A stretch of 64,000 nt of DNA from Paramecium sonneborni. Lineage: Eukaryota > Ciliophora > Oligohymenophorea > Peniculida > Parameciidae. The stretch is taken from assembly GCA_905182985.1 (NCBI GenBank), contig CAJJDN010000006.1, forward strand, positions 125,914-189,913, written 5' to 3'. Below the pieces are notes generated by a model. It made no database searches. It was given only the letters and a program-made list of their open reading frames with translations, and was not told where the DNA came from. The translations under genes were made by a program, and so were the position numbers. Below, piece after piece: positions 23,894 to 37,454 of this stretch (the stretch's first letter is position 1; the number at the start of each line of letters is the position of its first letter).

Positions 23894-26800
23894 ATGCCTA
23901 GTGTTATTCTATAAATTCGAGCACTTTTAGTGAAGAATTTCACATAATCGTTTAGAAACAAGGAATATATATCAGATTTAGCTTTGCCTTTAGTGACAGC
24001 AATAATAGTTTCTTTAAAAGAGTAATTAGAGTTTTTAGGATTTTTCGCTCCTTTATTTTTATCAATAGCAGTAAGTACACCACCTAGATCTTTACTAATT
24101 AATTTGGTTGAAGAGAAGAGTGAAAGATTTAAAGAATCATAAAAGATAATGGGAATGAAATAAAGATCTTATTTAATAGGATGGATTATGTATGGTTATA
24201 TAAAAACAATGATAGTAATAAAATTAATTATATTAATTAGAGTACAATATTTTTAATTTTCTTTTGGTGGTTATTGACATAAATAATAAATGATGGAGAT
24301 TATGGATTTAAGACAGATTCATATAAAATATTCTTAACTTACTTTTTATATAGTAGTACAGTACTAAATTTTTCATTGGCTATGTCTACAGTATTTTCAA
24401 GTCCAAAATTGGCTAATGAAGTATCAACATTTGTGACAATATTATCAATTCTTCTAACATTTTTAGTATTTTTAGCTAGCATATAAAGGTATTAATATTA
24501 TGTAATGAAAATAGTTCATCTTTATTTTATTATTGTATGTCTATATTTCCATAATCATCAATAAGTTTTATTTATATGGGTGCATTAAGGAAAGGGTTTT
24601 TTAATTCAAAAGTAATAAGTGAAGCTTATCCATTATCAGATGCAGCATTATAATTAGGAATAGAATCATTTTTTTATTTTATTTTATTTTTTTATTTAGA
24701 TTAAGTATTTCCAAATGAATATGGAGTAGCAAAACATCCATTATTTTTTTTAAAAGGATTATTTGGAGGATAAAAGAAAAATCATATAAATGATTCATTA
24801 TTAGATGAAGATCATCAACATAATTTAAATGAAGATTAAAGTAGTGCAATATATCATTAAAAATTAAATATATAAAAAAAATGTACAGTTTAGATTAGAA
24901 ATTTAACTAAGAAATTTGGGGAATTTAAAGCAGTTGATAATTTATCAATAAAATTATATGAATAAGAGATTTTATGTTTATTAGGACATAATGGTGCTGG
25001 TAAGACTACGACAATAAGTATGTTAACAGGAATGATTTAAAAAAGTAAAGGAACAATAGAAATAAATGGAATAGATTTAGAAGAGAATATAGATGCAATA
25101 AGAGAAAATGTAGGTATATGTACATAAAGAGATGTTTTATATGTTTCTTTAAAGGTTATAGAAATGTTAATTTTTATGGGTAGAGTTAAAGGATTAGAAG
25201 GATTAGATTTATAATAAGAAATAAATGAAATTATTGAAGTAACAGAATTAGAAGAAGATAGAAATAAATTAATTAAAGAATTAAGTGGAGGAAGCAAAAG
25301 AAAACTATCATTAGCAATAGCGTTAATTGGTGGATCATCAGTGATATTTTTAGATGAACCTACAAGTGGAATGGATGCATAATCTAGAAGAGTTATATGG
25401 GAAATTCTATAAAAAGTCAGATAATAAAATAGAACAATGATATTAACAACACATCATTTAGATGAAGCTGAAGTATTAGCTGATAGAATTACTATTATGG
25501 CAGCTGGAAAATTACTAGCTTGTGGAAAATGTGATTATATTAAAACTAATTTTGGAGAAGGTTATCATTTATCTATCACTAGTCAAAATTAATAAATATT
25601 ATAACAATGTTCAGATTAAACTTTAACCATTATATAAGAAGCTTAACTTGATCCATAATCTTAATCTGATACTAGAATATTCTTAATACCTTTTAAATGC
25701 AAACCTAAACTTGATTAATTAATTGAAACTATTACTAAATAATACTAAAATAATATTGTTATTAATTTAAAACTTAATTCTTTAGAAGATGCTTTTATTA
25801 ATATTGGAATGGATGAAGAAAAATTCATCAAAAAAGCTAAAGGTAGTAAAGCAAGTGTAAATGATAGTCAAATTGCCATGGAATAAGAAGTTGAATAATA
25901 AAGAGATATTAAAATACCTAAATGTTTAAATAATCCACCTATATATTCATTCTAATCATAATTCACTGCTATATTTTTGAGGAAATTCTACACAACATCA
26001 AGAACTTTTAGTAATTATATTTCTATTATTATTCCATTCACTTTAATAGTTATTGGAACTTTAATCATTGATGAAATCAACCTTGATTTTCTTAAAAATA
26101 ATAAAAATCTTGAATAATATTTTAAATTGGTGCTTATTTCACTCTTCGTTATTCTAGCATTTTGTTTCAATTCTTCTTTATTTATTACCTTACCAGTACT
26201 AGAAAGAGAATTTAATCTTAAATATGCATTAACTGTTATGGGATGTAGAGTACTACCTTATTGGATAGGTACATATGCATTTGACTTTTTGCTTTACTCC
26301 TTTTTTGTGATAACATTTGTAATATTTAGTTACATAATGAATTTGGCTTTTGTAACAGATCATATGGGATATGTTGTATTATCATTTGTTACATTTGGTT
26401 TTGCCTATATATCATTCTCATACTTTGCTGGTATTTTAATGTATAAGAAAACTTCAACAGCAATGAAGACATTCCCATTTTTGAACTTTTTCATTGTATA
26501 TTGCATGCCTTAGAATTTTTGGGGAATATGCGCATTATTATGGTAAAAGGGAATAGGAAATAAAGATGTGATAGAATTTATGATAAAAGCAGTAGAATGT
26601 ATATTTTCATTTTTAAGTCCATTTTTTTCATTTTAAAGAGCTTTTTAGAATATTATAAAGATAGATATAAATCCTAATAGTCAACAACCACCTCCTTTAA
26701 CAATAGAATCGTTATATTATTCAATTGCAATGTTTTATTAAGGAGTATTCTTCTTTTTCCTTACACTTTATTTAGAAGAGAAATAATTTAAGATAATAGG

Positions 26801-27874
26801 GAATAATTTAGAGAATGATAATGTTAAAAGAAGTGTTAGAGTAGATCAATAAGTAATAGATTAAGAATAATTAATATTAAAATAAAATGATCCTGTAAAA
26901 ATGTATAAGTTATAGAAAGTATATGAAAATGGATGTGTAGCTCTTTAAAATGTAAGTATTTCAATATAGAAACAGAAAATTCTAGGTCTTTTGGGTCCAA
27001 ATGGATCAGGTAAATCAACAACTTTTAATATTTTAACATCATTAATAAATAAAAGTGGTGGTTTTGTTAAAATAAAGAATAAAGAAGTTCATAGAGGAAA
27101 ACATGAAATATTTTAAGACGTAGGTATTTGTCCATAATTTGATTGTATTTGGGAGAATCTAACACCAAAAGAACATTTATATTTATTTGGTAGAATGAAA
27201 GGATTATCTGGAGAAGATTTAACAGAGTCAGTTACATACTTTTTATAAACAATGCAATTAGAAGAATATATTAATAGATAAAGTGGAAGATTATCAGGTG
27301 GAAATAAAAGGAAATTATGTGTTAGTAATGCTTTAATAGGAGGACCCTGTATTTAATTTTTTGATGAACCAAGTACAGGAGTAGATCCAATAGCAAGAAG
27401 ATTTTTATGGAGAACTTTAAAATTAGGTGTTTAACTTAGATAAAGTAGTGTTATGTTAACTACTCATACTATGGATGAAGCTGAAAATTTATGTGATAAA
27501 ATTGCAATCTTAGTAGCAGGATAAGTTTATTGTTTGGGTAGTCCTTAAGAATTAAGAATTAAATATGGAGATGGTTATGATATATAATTAAGAGAGTATA
27601 AAAATAGATAAGAAATTAATTAATTCTTAAAAAGACAATTCTAGGATATCACTGAAATAGAACATAAAGATTAAGATAATTTATAATTTCATGTAATCTA
27701 ATTTTATTTATTCTTTTTTAGATTCCAAGTTAAACATTTGATTTTCATAAAGCCTATTTCTCTTTGACAGAACTAGTCTAAAAGAAATTGATCAATGATT
27801 TCTCAATCAATTAATCATCTTTAGAATCAGTATTTCTTCAATTTTCTAAAACGCAAAAAGAATAATTAAGTTGA
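23894..27874 (+). CDS. ABCA-subfamily full-length ABC transporter
   Basis: Start [16 protein letters not shown] at 23894 has the ABCA-type RALLxKNxxxxxRN opening; TGA 27872. About 1,290 residues with mini-introns such as 24215-24240 (26 nt). The order is TM set 1 (short, no large extracellular loop; [20 protein letters not shown]), NBD1, TM set 2 ([35 protein letters not shown]), NBD2. NBD1 shows Walker [10 protein letters not shown], signature LSGGSKRKL, Walker [13 protein letters not shown] and H-loop [12 protein letters not shown]2 shows [28 protein letters not shown] and TTHTMDEAE. All ATPase residues are intact. ABCA proteins move lipids across membranes; the substrate cannot be inferred. 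The missing ectodomain is typical of protist ABCA members. It is followed 166 bp later by prolyl-tRNA synthetase. Confidence 0.93.
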
Positions 27875-28040
27875 ATAATTTAATTCCATGTATCTTATAA
27901 CATATGTTTATATCAATTTTTTATAAAATAATTTATTATTTATTATCTATTATTTACTTTTAAAAATTATTGCTTTTAAAATAGTAAAAATATCAGAAAT
28001 AATTATTTTGTGAATTACAAAATTCATTTATAAAATAGTG

Positions 28041-30222
<2,182 letters not shown>

Positions 30223-30294
30223 TCTCTATAACATCTATATTTTGAATATAATTACTAATTATTTTTTTTATTTTAAAATAATTTTATAAAAAAG

Positions 30295-31475
30295 ATGAGT
30301 TGGAAAGTAAGTGTGTTTATGTATATAAGATTAAAGAATCTATACCTAGAGTAAAATTAACACATTTATCTAAAACTAATATAATTGATGTATGGGCTTA
30401 TAATTTCATGGCTGAAATCACAGAAATAGCATCTCTTATTGAAGAATTTAATGTCATATCATTAGTAATGATGCCAATCATTTTAGGATACAGAATTCCC
30501 AGGAACAGAGTATGATCAACCAGAAAATGATGATAAGGTTATTTGAATATCTTTATAATAGGATTATGAATATTAATAATTAGTAAGAAATGTTTAAAAA
30601 TACAAACTAATTCAACTAGGAATTAGCATTGCAAATGAAGCTGGTGAAGTACCTTTGGTTAAAAATACTTGGCAATTTCATTTTAAATTTAATGCATAGT
30701 AATTTAAAAATTTAATTTAGACATGATTAATTAATGAATCCTGTTAAAATTATGTTAGAATAAGCAGGAATTAGATTTGATGATTTAGCATCTAAAGGTA
30801 TTGATTATACAGAATTTTGTGAAGTAATAACTGGAAGTGGTATCATCATTATTAAAAATAAGGAATCATTTTAAATGATGAAATTAAATATGTTGTGTTT
30901 CATGGAGAATTTGATTTTGGATATTTATTACATTTATTTCATCATTCAGGAATTCCTGATACTTAAGAAGAATTCTATAAAATGATGAAACTTTATTTTC
31001 CATCCATATATGATTTGAAATATATTCTCAAAGATAATTAAAAATACAAAGATGCTGGATTAAGTCGATTAGCAACTAAAGTTGAAGTAAATCGTATTGG
31101 TCCTGAACATTAAGCAGGATCAGATGCTTTACTTACATTATAATGTTATTATCAATTAAAATTTTGCTTCCCAGATTTATAAAGTGATTTTGATAAAAGC
31201 ATGAACATCATTTATGGTATTGGAAAAGGTTATATACCAAATAAGTATTCTATTATTCAATTTTTAGTCGTCGTAAAACTTATTAAACAACTTCATAAAC
31301 TCCAGATCCAAATTTGCAAGTAACATCTATGGATTAATAATATTACTACAATTAAAACTTTCAATATGATGAACTTCAAAATTCTTATTATCAATATGGA
31401 TAACAATTTTTGAATTACAATTATTTTCCATATTAAATGCATGAACCTGATCAATCCAAAAGGAAAGGTTATTGA
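30295..31475 (+). CDS. CAF1: CAF1/POP2 (CNOT7-like) mRNA deadenylase with Gln/Tyr/Asn-rich tail
   Basis: ATG 30295 (MSWK) then a 23-nt intron; further mini-introns near 30455, 30529, 30708, 30838 and 31246; TGA 31473. The DEDD nuclease fold is complete. DTEFPGTEYD supplies Asp and Glu, HGEFDFGYLLHLFHHSG the second Asp, and GPEHQAGSDALLTLQCYY the His and last Asp. The N-terminal IIDVWAYNFMAEITEIASL matches the CAF1 entry helix. The catalytic domain is followed by about 65 residues rich in Tyr, Gln and Asn (YYYNQNFQYDELQNSYYQYG) that CNOT7 lacks. As part of CCR4-NOT, CAF1 shortens poly(A) tails in the cytoplasm. The low-complexity tail may mediate condensates; that is inference. Confidence 0.92.
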
Positions 31476-31627
31476 ATATTAAATAATTATCAATTAATAT
31501 TATTAATTAGTATATCAGAATCAAATAACTAAAAAAAATATTTCTTCAGTTTTGCTCTTTTCAAAGTCTTTTAATACTTAAAGAAATTGTTTTATAATCA
31601 TTATTAATTATTTTTTTTCTCAATAAA

Positions 31628-33508
31628 ATGGAATAAGATTCAAAATTGAGTTAGTTCATATCTCCTAAATAAGCAGCTTAACAAATTTTAGATTTGAGTG
31701 AAACTCAAAAAGTGAACGAATCTTAATAAAAAATGATCCAAAAGAGTAGAATACAAAAATTTAGAACTGAAGACTTTTCATTAAGAAGAAAACTGTAAAA
31801 CCAAAGTTTTTTTGGAAAAATGAAAGTAATCTGTAAAGGGATTCAATAATATATTTATATATTACTAGAAGATCCTAATTCTTCTTTAATGGCTTATTGT
31901 TTGCAATTTCTTTTACTCACAAGTATATTGTTATCTTGCACAGCAATAATAGTAGATTCATTAATGGAAAACAGTATGATTATTGTTTTTAAATTAGAAA
32001 GTAATGCTGAATATGATGAAATATCATTTTATTTAGAATATTATCTATTCCTTTTTTTTGGATTAGAATACTTATTAAGAATGCTTAGTTCAACAGCATT
32101 TGATTAAAAATTAATGAAGTTTGTTTTATCTCCTTTAAATTTGATAGATTTGCTTGCAATAATGCCTTTCTTATTTAATCTAATTTTTGAAGGGACAAGT
32201 CTGTCTGGATTAAGAGTAATTAGAATTGTACGGTTTATGAGAGTTTTTCGATTGTTTAAACTTTCTAGATTTATGAAAGATATGCTAATGATTGTAAATA
32301 TATGAATCACTTAAAAAGGTAGATACAGTAAAGCATTCAGCAAAGGACATAATAATCTTAATCACAATGTTTTTCTTTTTGGTCTTATTTTTCTCTATTA
32401 TAATGTATTATTTGGAATACGATGAAAACGAGATTGTAGAAGATGAATAAAAGATTCATTCAATAACAGAAGCAATTTGGTGGTGTATTGCAACAATGAC
32501 AACAGTAGGATATGGTGATAAAGTGCCTTTGAGTGTTTTTGGGAAATTTATTGCTTGCATAGCTGCCTTTCTTGGGATTACATCAATATCATTGTATATA
32601 AGTATAAATAATAGACCTGTTGCAGTTATGGGAATGAATTTGACTTAAACATTGAAAGATCATGAAGAAAATATTGAGATATAAAAATTGAAGGATTAAT
32701 TTGTAATGGAAAATGATACATAATTAGTTGATAATAAAAATAAATAGGAATAAATTTAATTAAATCTTAAAGAATTAAAATTTATGGAAAGACGATTAGA
32801 ATAACTATTGGAAAATAATTAAAAGGTTATGGATTATGTAGAATAATCTTAATAACTATTTGATGAAGTTACATAAGATTTAATGAGTTTGTATTCAGCT
32901 TTAACTGAGTAATTAGATCTTCATATTGAAACAAAAATGAAGAATTTAAAAGCTAGACATCGTGTAATTATACATTTTTTATTTATTAGATTATGAAAAT
33001 GGAAAAGAATCTTAATCAAAAGAAATCTATTGAATTGAGTCAAATTGTATAAGCTTTTAAAGAAAAATAAAAGTTAATATCATAAGGTTCAATTTTAGTA
33101 TGTGAAGAAAGTTAAGCTGATGTTTTTAGCATTGCAAGTAGATAAAGTAAATAATACACAGCTAGAAAGAGTCAAAAATTAAGAAGTAAAAATACAAGAG
33201 GATCTTATATGTGTGTTATTAATAATAGTAATCACAATCCTTTCAAAACCTAAACAGATTATAATGATCCAGATCCTCATTAAAATAGTATTATCTATGC
33301 TTAGGTAAGTTCAAGAAATTCAGGATTTAATCAAGATATGCTCTAAAATATTGGAGGAAATGCTGAATTTAAATTCAATCTAGAAGAATCAAGTGGCAAC
33401 ATTGATGAAGATGATGATAATGGACTTGATCTAAGCAGTAAAATGCAAAGTATCTCAAATATATAAGATTTTAAATTGAAAAATAGTATTAAAAATAATA
33501 ATATATGA
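31628..33508 (+). CDS. Voltage-gated potassium channel (6TM, one pore)
   Basis: ATG 31628, TGA 33506. Mini-introns include a 25-nt one near 32296 and one near 32962. The cytosolic N-terminus is about 85 residues. S1 lies around LQFLLLTSILLSCTAIIVD, S2-S3 around YLEYYLFLFFGLEYLLRML and NLIDLLAIMPFLFNLIF. S4 carries regularly spaced Arg/Lys (GLRVIRIVRFMRVFRLFKLS), a full voltage sensor. The pore holds the K+ selectivity filter in ATMTTVGYGDKVPLSVFGKF. The long C-terminus (about 300 residues) is Gln/Asn-rich with coiled-coil stretches and no cyclic-nucleotide-binding fold that I can see. Ciliates have very many such Kv-like channels that shape membrane potential and ciliary beating. Complete and probably functional. 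Confidence 0.92.
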
Positions 33509-33889
33509 ACTGCTATGATTAATAATTTCTTGAGTACCAATCAAATGAACTAACATTAGTTTATCAAAAATATTCTTAATTCAATGACATTAAATATATT
33601 TAAAAAAGTAATGAATAGTTCAAATTATTTTGTTTATATTTTAGATTATTATTATTATGCAACCAAAGGTGATTTTATAATTCAAATTGTCTATAATATA
33701 TACTTTTAATTTATAATAGTAGAAGTAAAGTATTGTAATATAAATCAAAATATTTTTGGAGGATGTTATTTTTTTATAGTTAAAAGATAAAGTTTATGTT
33801 TGAATGTTTTAGTACATTTTATTAGGATCCTAGTAAATATTTAATTGATAGAGAATAAAATATATTAAATGTGATGTGTATATTGAATT
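33509..33889. other. Convergent intergenic region, no gene seen
   Basis: About 380 bp AT-rich gap between the stop of the K+ channel (+) and the stop of RRP40 (-). Short open frames only. Confidence 0.4.
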
Positions 33890-34629
33890 TCATTACTAAA
33901 ATTGGGATGCAAATTTATTAATCAAATTTAATTATTATTCTAATTGTAAAGAAGCACATCGTTTCAATAAATTAATAATTAAAACAGCATCAGCTCCTTT
34001 AATCCAGATTCTTCCATTTTTACCAACACAAACTTCAAAACTAGAATGTTTGCTTATCTCTTTAAATAATTCAGGTTTAGTTTAAGAACTCAAAAGATTT
34101 TATACAAAATTCAAAGGCAATTCTACAATAACTCCTCCTGTTAATTCTCTAAATAGATTTTCTCCTGTAGTCTATAATAAAAATAAACTTTTACCCATTC
34201 TTTTTTACTTTAAGGATTAATGCATGACAATTTACCTTTTAAATAGTGATTTAATTCAATGACTCTGGCATATAAAAATTATCCAACTTAAATATTAGGT
34301 TTATTCTTTTTTGTTGCTCCTTCAAAATCCATTTAATTAAGATTATATACAAGCCCATTACCAAGTTCACAAAAATAATATTCACTATTCTTTCCAGTGA
34401 CTTATACAATTACATAGTCTTCTATTTCTGGTTAATAGTATATAGGATTATGACAGATTGCAATTTTTTATTAATCAACCCAAAACCATCCTATATGTTT
34501 TGTTTCTATTTCTAGAGATTTAGTTATATTAAGATCTTGCTTATTTGTTTTGATTGAATTTCCACTAACTAAACTTGAAAGCGGAATTTTTTCTCCAGGC
34601 AGTGTTATATATACAAGAGCACTTTACAT
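33890..34629 (-). CDS. RRP40: Exosome complex cap subunit RRP40 (EXOSC3)
   Basis: ATG at 34629 (MQSALVYITLPGEKIP), TGA at 33890-33892, about 235 residues with one 23-nt intron near 34195. Order: N-terminal domain beginning with the LPGExI motif; S1 domain with EDYVIVQVTGKNSEYYFCEL; a conserved joint NQMDFEGATKKNKPNIQVGQ (FEGATKRNRPNVQVGD in animals). The KH-type C-terminal domain carries FEVCVGKNGRIWIKGADAV, matching the RRP40 signature GxNGRIWVK. RRP40 caps the nine-subunit RNA exosome and feeds RNA to the catalytic subunits in nucleus and cytoplasm. Length and motifs are complete. Its start codon is only 15 bp from the start codon of the divergent gene at 34645. Confidence 0.92.
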
Positions 34630-34644
34630 TAAATAATTTAATTT

Positions 34645-35019
34645 ATGGCTGCAGAATTTTAAATTATAGTTGACAAAGCTATTTAAAAATATCAACCATA
34701 AATAGATTCTCTATTAAATAAATAATAATAATGTCAAGCTTAAGTAGAGAATCTATATAAAAATGATGAAAAAATAAAAAGTACTTTATTAATTGAATGC
34801 AATAAGGATGTTTAGAATTTTCAAAAGTACTTATAATATTATAGAAAATAATAAATTAATTCAATGACAGAAATTTGTTATCAAGAATTAGAAAAATTTA
34901 ATGATATAAATTCTTTAGAATATTAATAGGCCAAAAGAAACTGTTTAAGAGCTTAGTTACAGAATATCATTGTTTTTGAGTAGAATATTTAGCAAAAATT
35001 AAATGGATTATAAATATGA
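34645..35019 (+). CDS. Small coiled-coil protein, hypothetical
   Basis: Uninterrupted 124-codon frame MAAEFQIIVDKAIQKYQP... to TGA 35017, helical throughout with heptad-like spacing (LLIECNKDVQNFQKYLQYYR; LEKFNDINSLEYQQAKRNC). No known domain. The size, the helix content and the divergent position 15 bp from RRP40 suggest a real gene; a chaperone- or BLOC/kinetochore-like small helical subunit is conceivable but cannot be shown. Confidence 0.6.
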
Positions 35020-35074
35020 AATATAATAATATAAAAGATAATAACAAAAATTATGAATAAGGGTAATTCAAATA

Positions 35075-37039
35075 TCAATGTAAATTAAATAGATTTTTTC
35101 TAACATTCTACACTTTATTCACGTTATATGGTTTTTTAGCTGCTTAAATTAATTCTTACTAAGCTTCATGTAGAATATCGCAAATGCGATTTACAGCATT
35201 TTTCTTACTATGAATAATAACTGTATTAGGACAAGTAGTATTAGACTATTATAATAATAAGTTGTATTACATCACTTTGAATTGGAGTAGTTAGAGATGA
35301 ATTTTCAATCTCTTTAGTCAGCATTTAACTGAATTCATTTATTTCCTGTTCATTTTAAAAATCTTCTTCTTTAAAGAATTACTAAAATTGTTATTGTGTT
35401 ATTATGTTTTCTTACAGAAGTGTTTCTAAAACAACTTATCTACTTGATAATCTTGATTAATGTTTAGGTTTTATACTAGGAGATAACATTGGTGAATCAT
35501 CAAATTGTTAGGAAGAAAAATTAAATTTTTTAATTGATAGAACATCTTCCTATTCATCAGATGAATCCATAATACTTGATCTAATTGTATTGAAAGTTTC
35601 TAATAAATTTAATTTAGAATTTTAAGATAAATAATTTTATCTTTAATATGGTTGTGAGTTAAGTAATCTATAAAATTCACTCTCTCCAAAGTAATTAATG
35701 AAAATTTAATTAAACAAGAGTTCTTAGACTGATTATACATTATTATTTATCATGTCTTATACAATATCCTTTTCTTGAGGAAATCTAGAAGTTTTATTTT
35801 AATATACTTTGTAATTAAGTAATTCTTTATTAATTGAACATCTTAATATATTTCCTTAGAATACTCATAGGTCATTCTTTCAATCATGCAATCATCTAAT
35901 ATTTCCATATTGCAATTGTCATCCAACAAAATTATGTTAGAAACCTATTTAAAAATTAAAACGAATTTTACTAAAAAGTGATTTAGAATGAACCCTTCAT
36001 TATGATATTTGTAAAACATTTTTAATAAACCAAAAAACTATTATTCGAAAGACAACTCATGAATCTACTTTCCATTCAAATATGAAATGACAATATAAAG
36101 ATGTTGTTCATCTTCATATAGATATTCATGTTTTTAATTTCTTATTATCCATTTTAAATAATCCTTTCCTTCTAATTTCGAATACTTCTTTAGAGATTTT
36201 AACATCCCACTCATTTTATCCCTTGCCTACAACACCTATTAAATTACAACAAATTTTACTTAGAATTTCTCTAATTAGAACAACACTTTTTCTATATCAT
36301 AATACATTTCTATATCCAAATGCATACATTTTTTATTTATCACAGAGTAAAACTACTATAAATTAGGCCCATTGACATTTATTTAACCAAATTTATTTTA
36401 AAGAGTTACTCCTCTCTCATCTAAATTAACATAAGTTTCCACTAAATTTATATATTAACTATTGGCTATCAATTGACCTGATATCACTCTAAATCTCTAT
36501 AACCTCTTTTCATAGTATAACTCAAATGTTTATTCCTTCAAATTTATGTTAATTATTTACTTCTTCATCATCCAAATTCATTTACCATTTATCTTTAACT
36601 GCATTCCAAAACGATTCAGCAAATAAAGAATCTTAGAACATTTATCTAATTATTTTTTTTAATAATAATCATTTTATAGCTTATTATAAATACTTATATA
36701 GCCTCTCATATCATTTTCGAATTTTATATATAATTTATACAATTCATTTTCTAATCAATTTAATTCATCAATTATTACACATCTATAAGATTTAGATCAT
36801 ATTTAATAATTATTATATAATTTATTCTCAATTCATCTTATTAATATATTCTTTTTAACTTTCATACCTTCAAAAAATTCTACATTTTTACACTAAATCT
36901 AATAAAACCTGTTTATGCCTTTTTAGTTTTCTTTTCAAATGAATCAAAGAATCCTTCCTAACATTTTTCATTTAATTTTTCTACTATCTTTTAAATCTAT
37001 TTTATAACAGTTATAATTTTTAATCTTATTGCTAAGCAT
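35075..37039 (-). CDS. Kinase-like protein with degenerate catalytic motifs (possible pseudokinase)
   Basis: ATG at 37039 followed by a 25-nt intron that restores the frame to LEKLNEKCQEGFFDSFEKKT; TGA at 35075-35077. The model needs several mini-introns, and parts around 36640-36960 remain uncertain. After an N-terminal helical and possible PH-like region (LYYEKRLQRFRVISGQLIAN; TYVNLDERGVTLQNKFG) comes a protein-kinase-like stretch. KKYSKLEGKDYLKWIIRNQK plus YLYEDEQHLYIVISYLNGKQ resembles the N-lobe/hinge. The expected HRDLKPEN is replaced by HNEGFILNHFLVKF and the DFG position by LLDDNCN. The C-terminal 250 residues are Ser/Gln-rich and end in a helix (RICDILHEAQQELIQAAKKP). I infer a catalytically dead kinase fold; a non-kinase origin is not excluded. 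Confidence 0.45.
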
Positions 37040-37454
37040 GATTAAAATTCTGGCAGCAATTATTAGATTTATTCTTTATATATTTTTGATTTAAAACTAT
37101 ACAAATAACTGATTTGAATTTTTTAATTAAAAAAAAATAACAAATAAAACAAATAAACTAAATAATGTGATATTATTAAAAATTCACATATATATGTGTA
37201 AGCTGTTAAATTCAATCAATTATTTTTCAGAATTAATCTATTGAATAATTTTGATTCAAACATAAATTTTTTAAGTATACAAAAAATTGCAAAAATGAGT
37301 AATTAAAAATTAAGATCAAAAAATTTAGATTTTAACTAAGGTATCCTATTTTTCAATGTTTATGATTAATGATCTATTTATTTTGCTCAATGATTAATTA
37401 ATAAAAAATTAATTGACTTTTAATAAAATTCATAATAGTAATATTAATATTTTT
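37040..37454. other. Intergenic, no gene seen
   Basis: About 415 bp AT-rich gap between two reverse-strand genes. It contains a 14-bp palindrome CACATATATATGTG at 37185-37198, which I regard as expected for AT-rich DNA. Confidence 0.4.

Noticed and set aside
37185..37198. 14-bp palindrome CACATATATATGTG
   Set aside because: Alternating AT core is expected in such composition; no partner sites found at other promoters.
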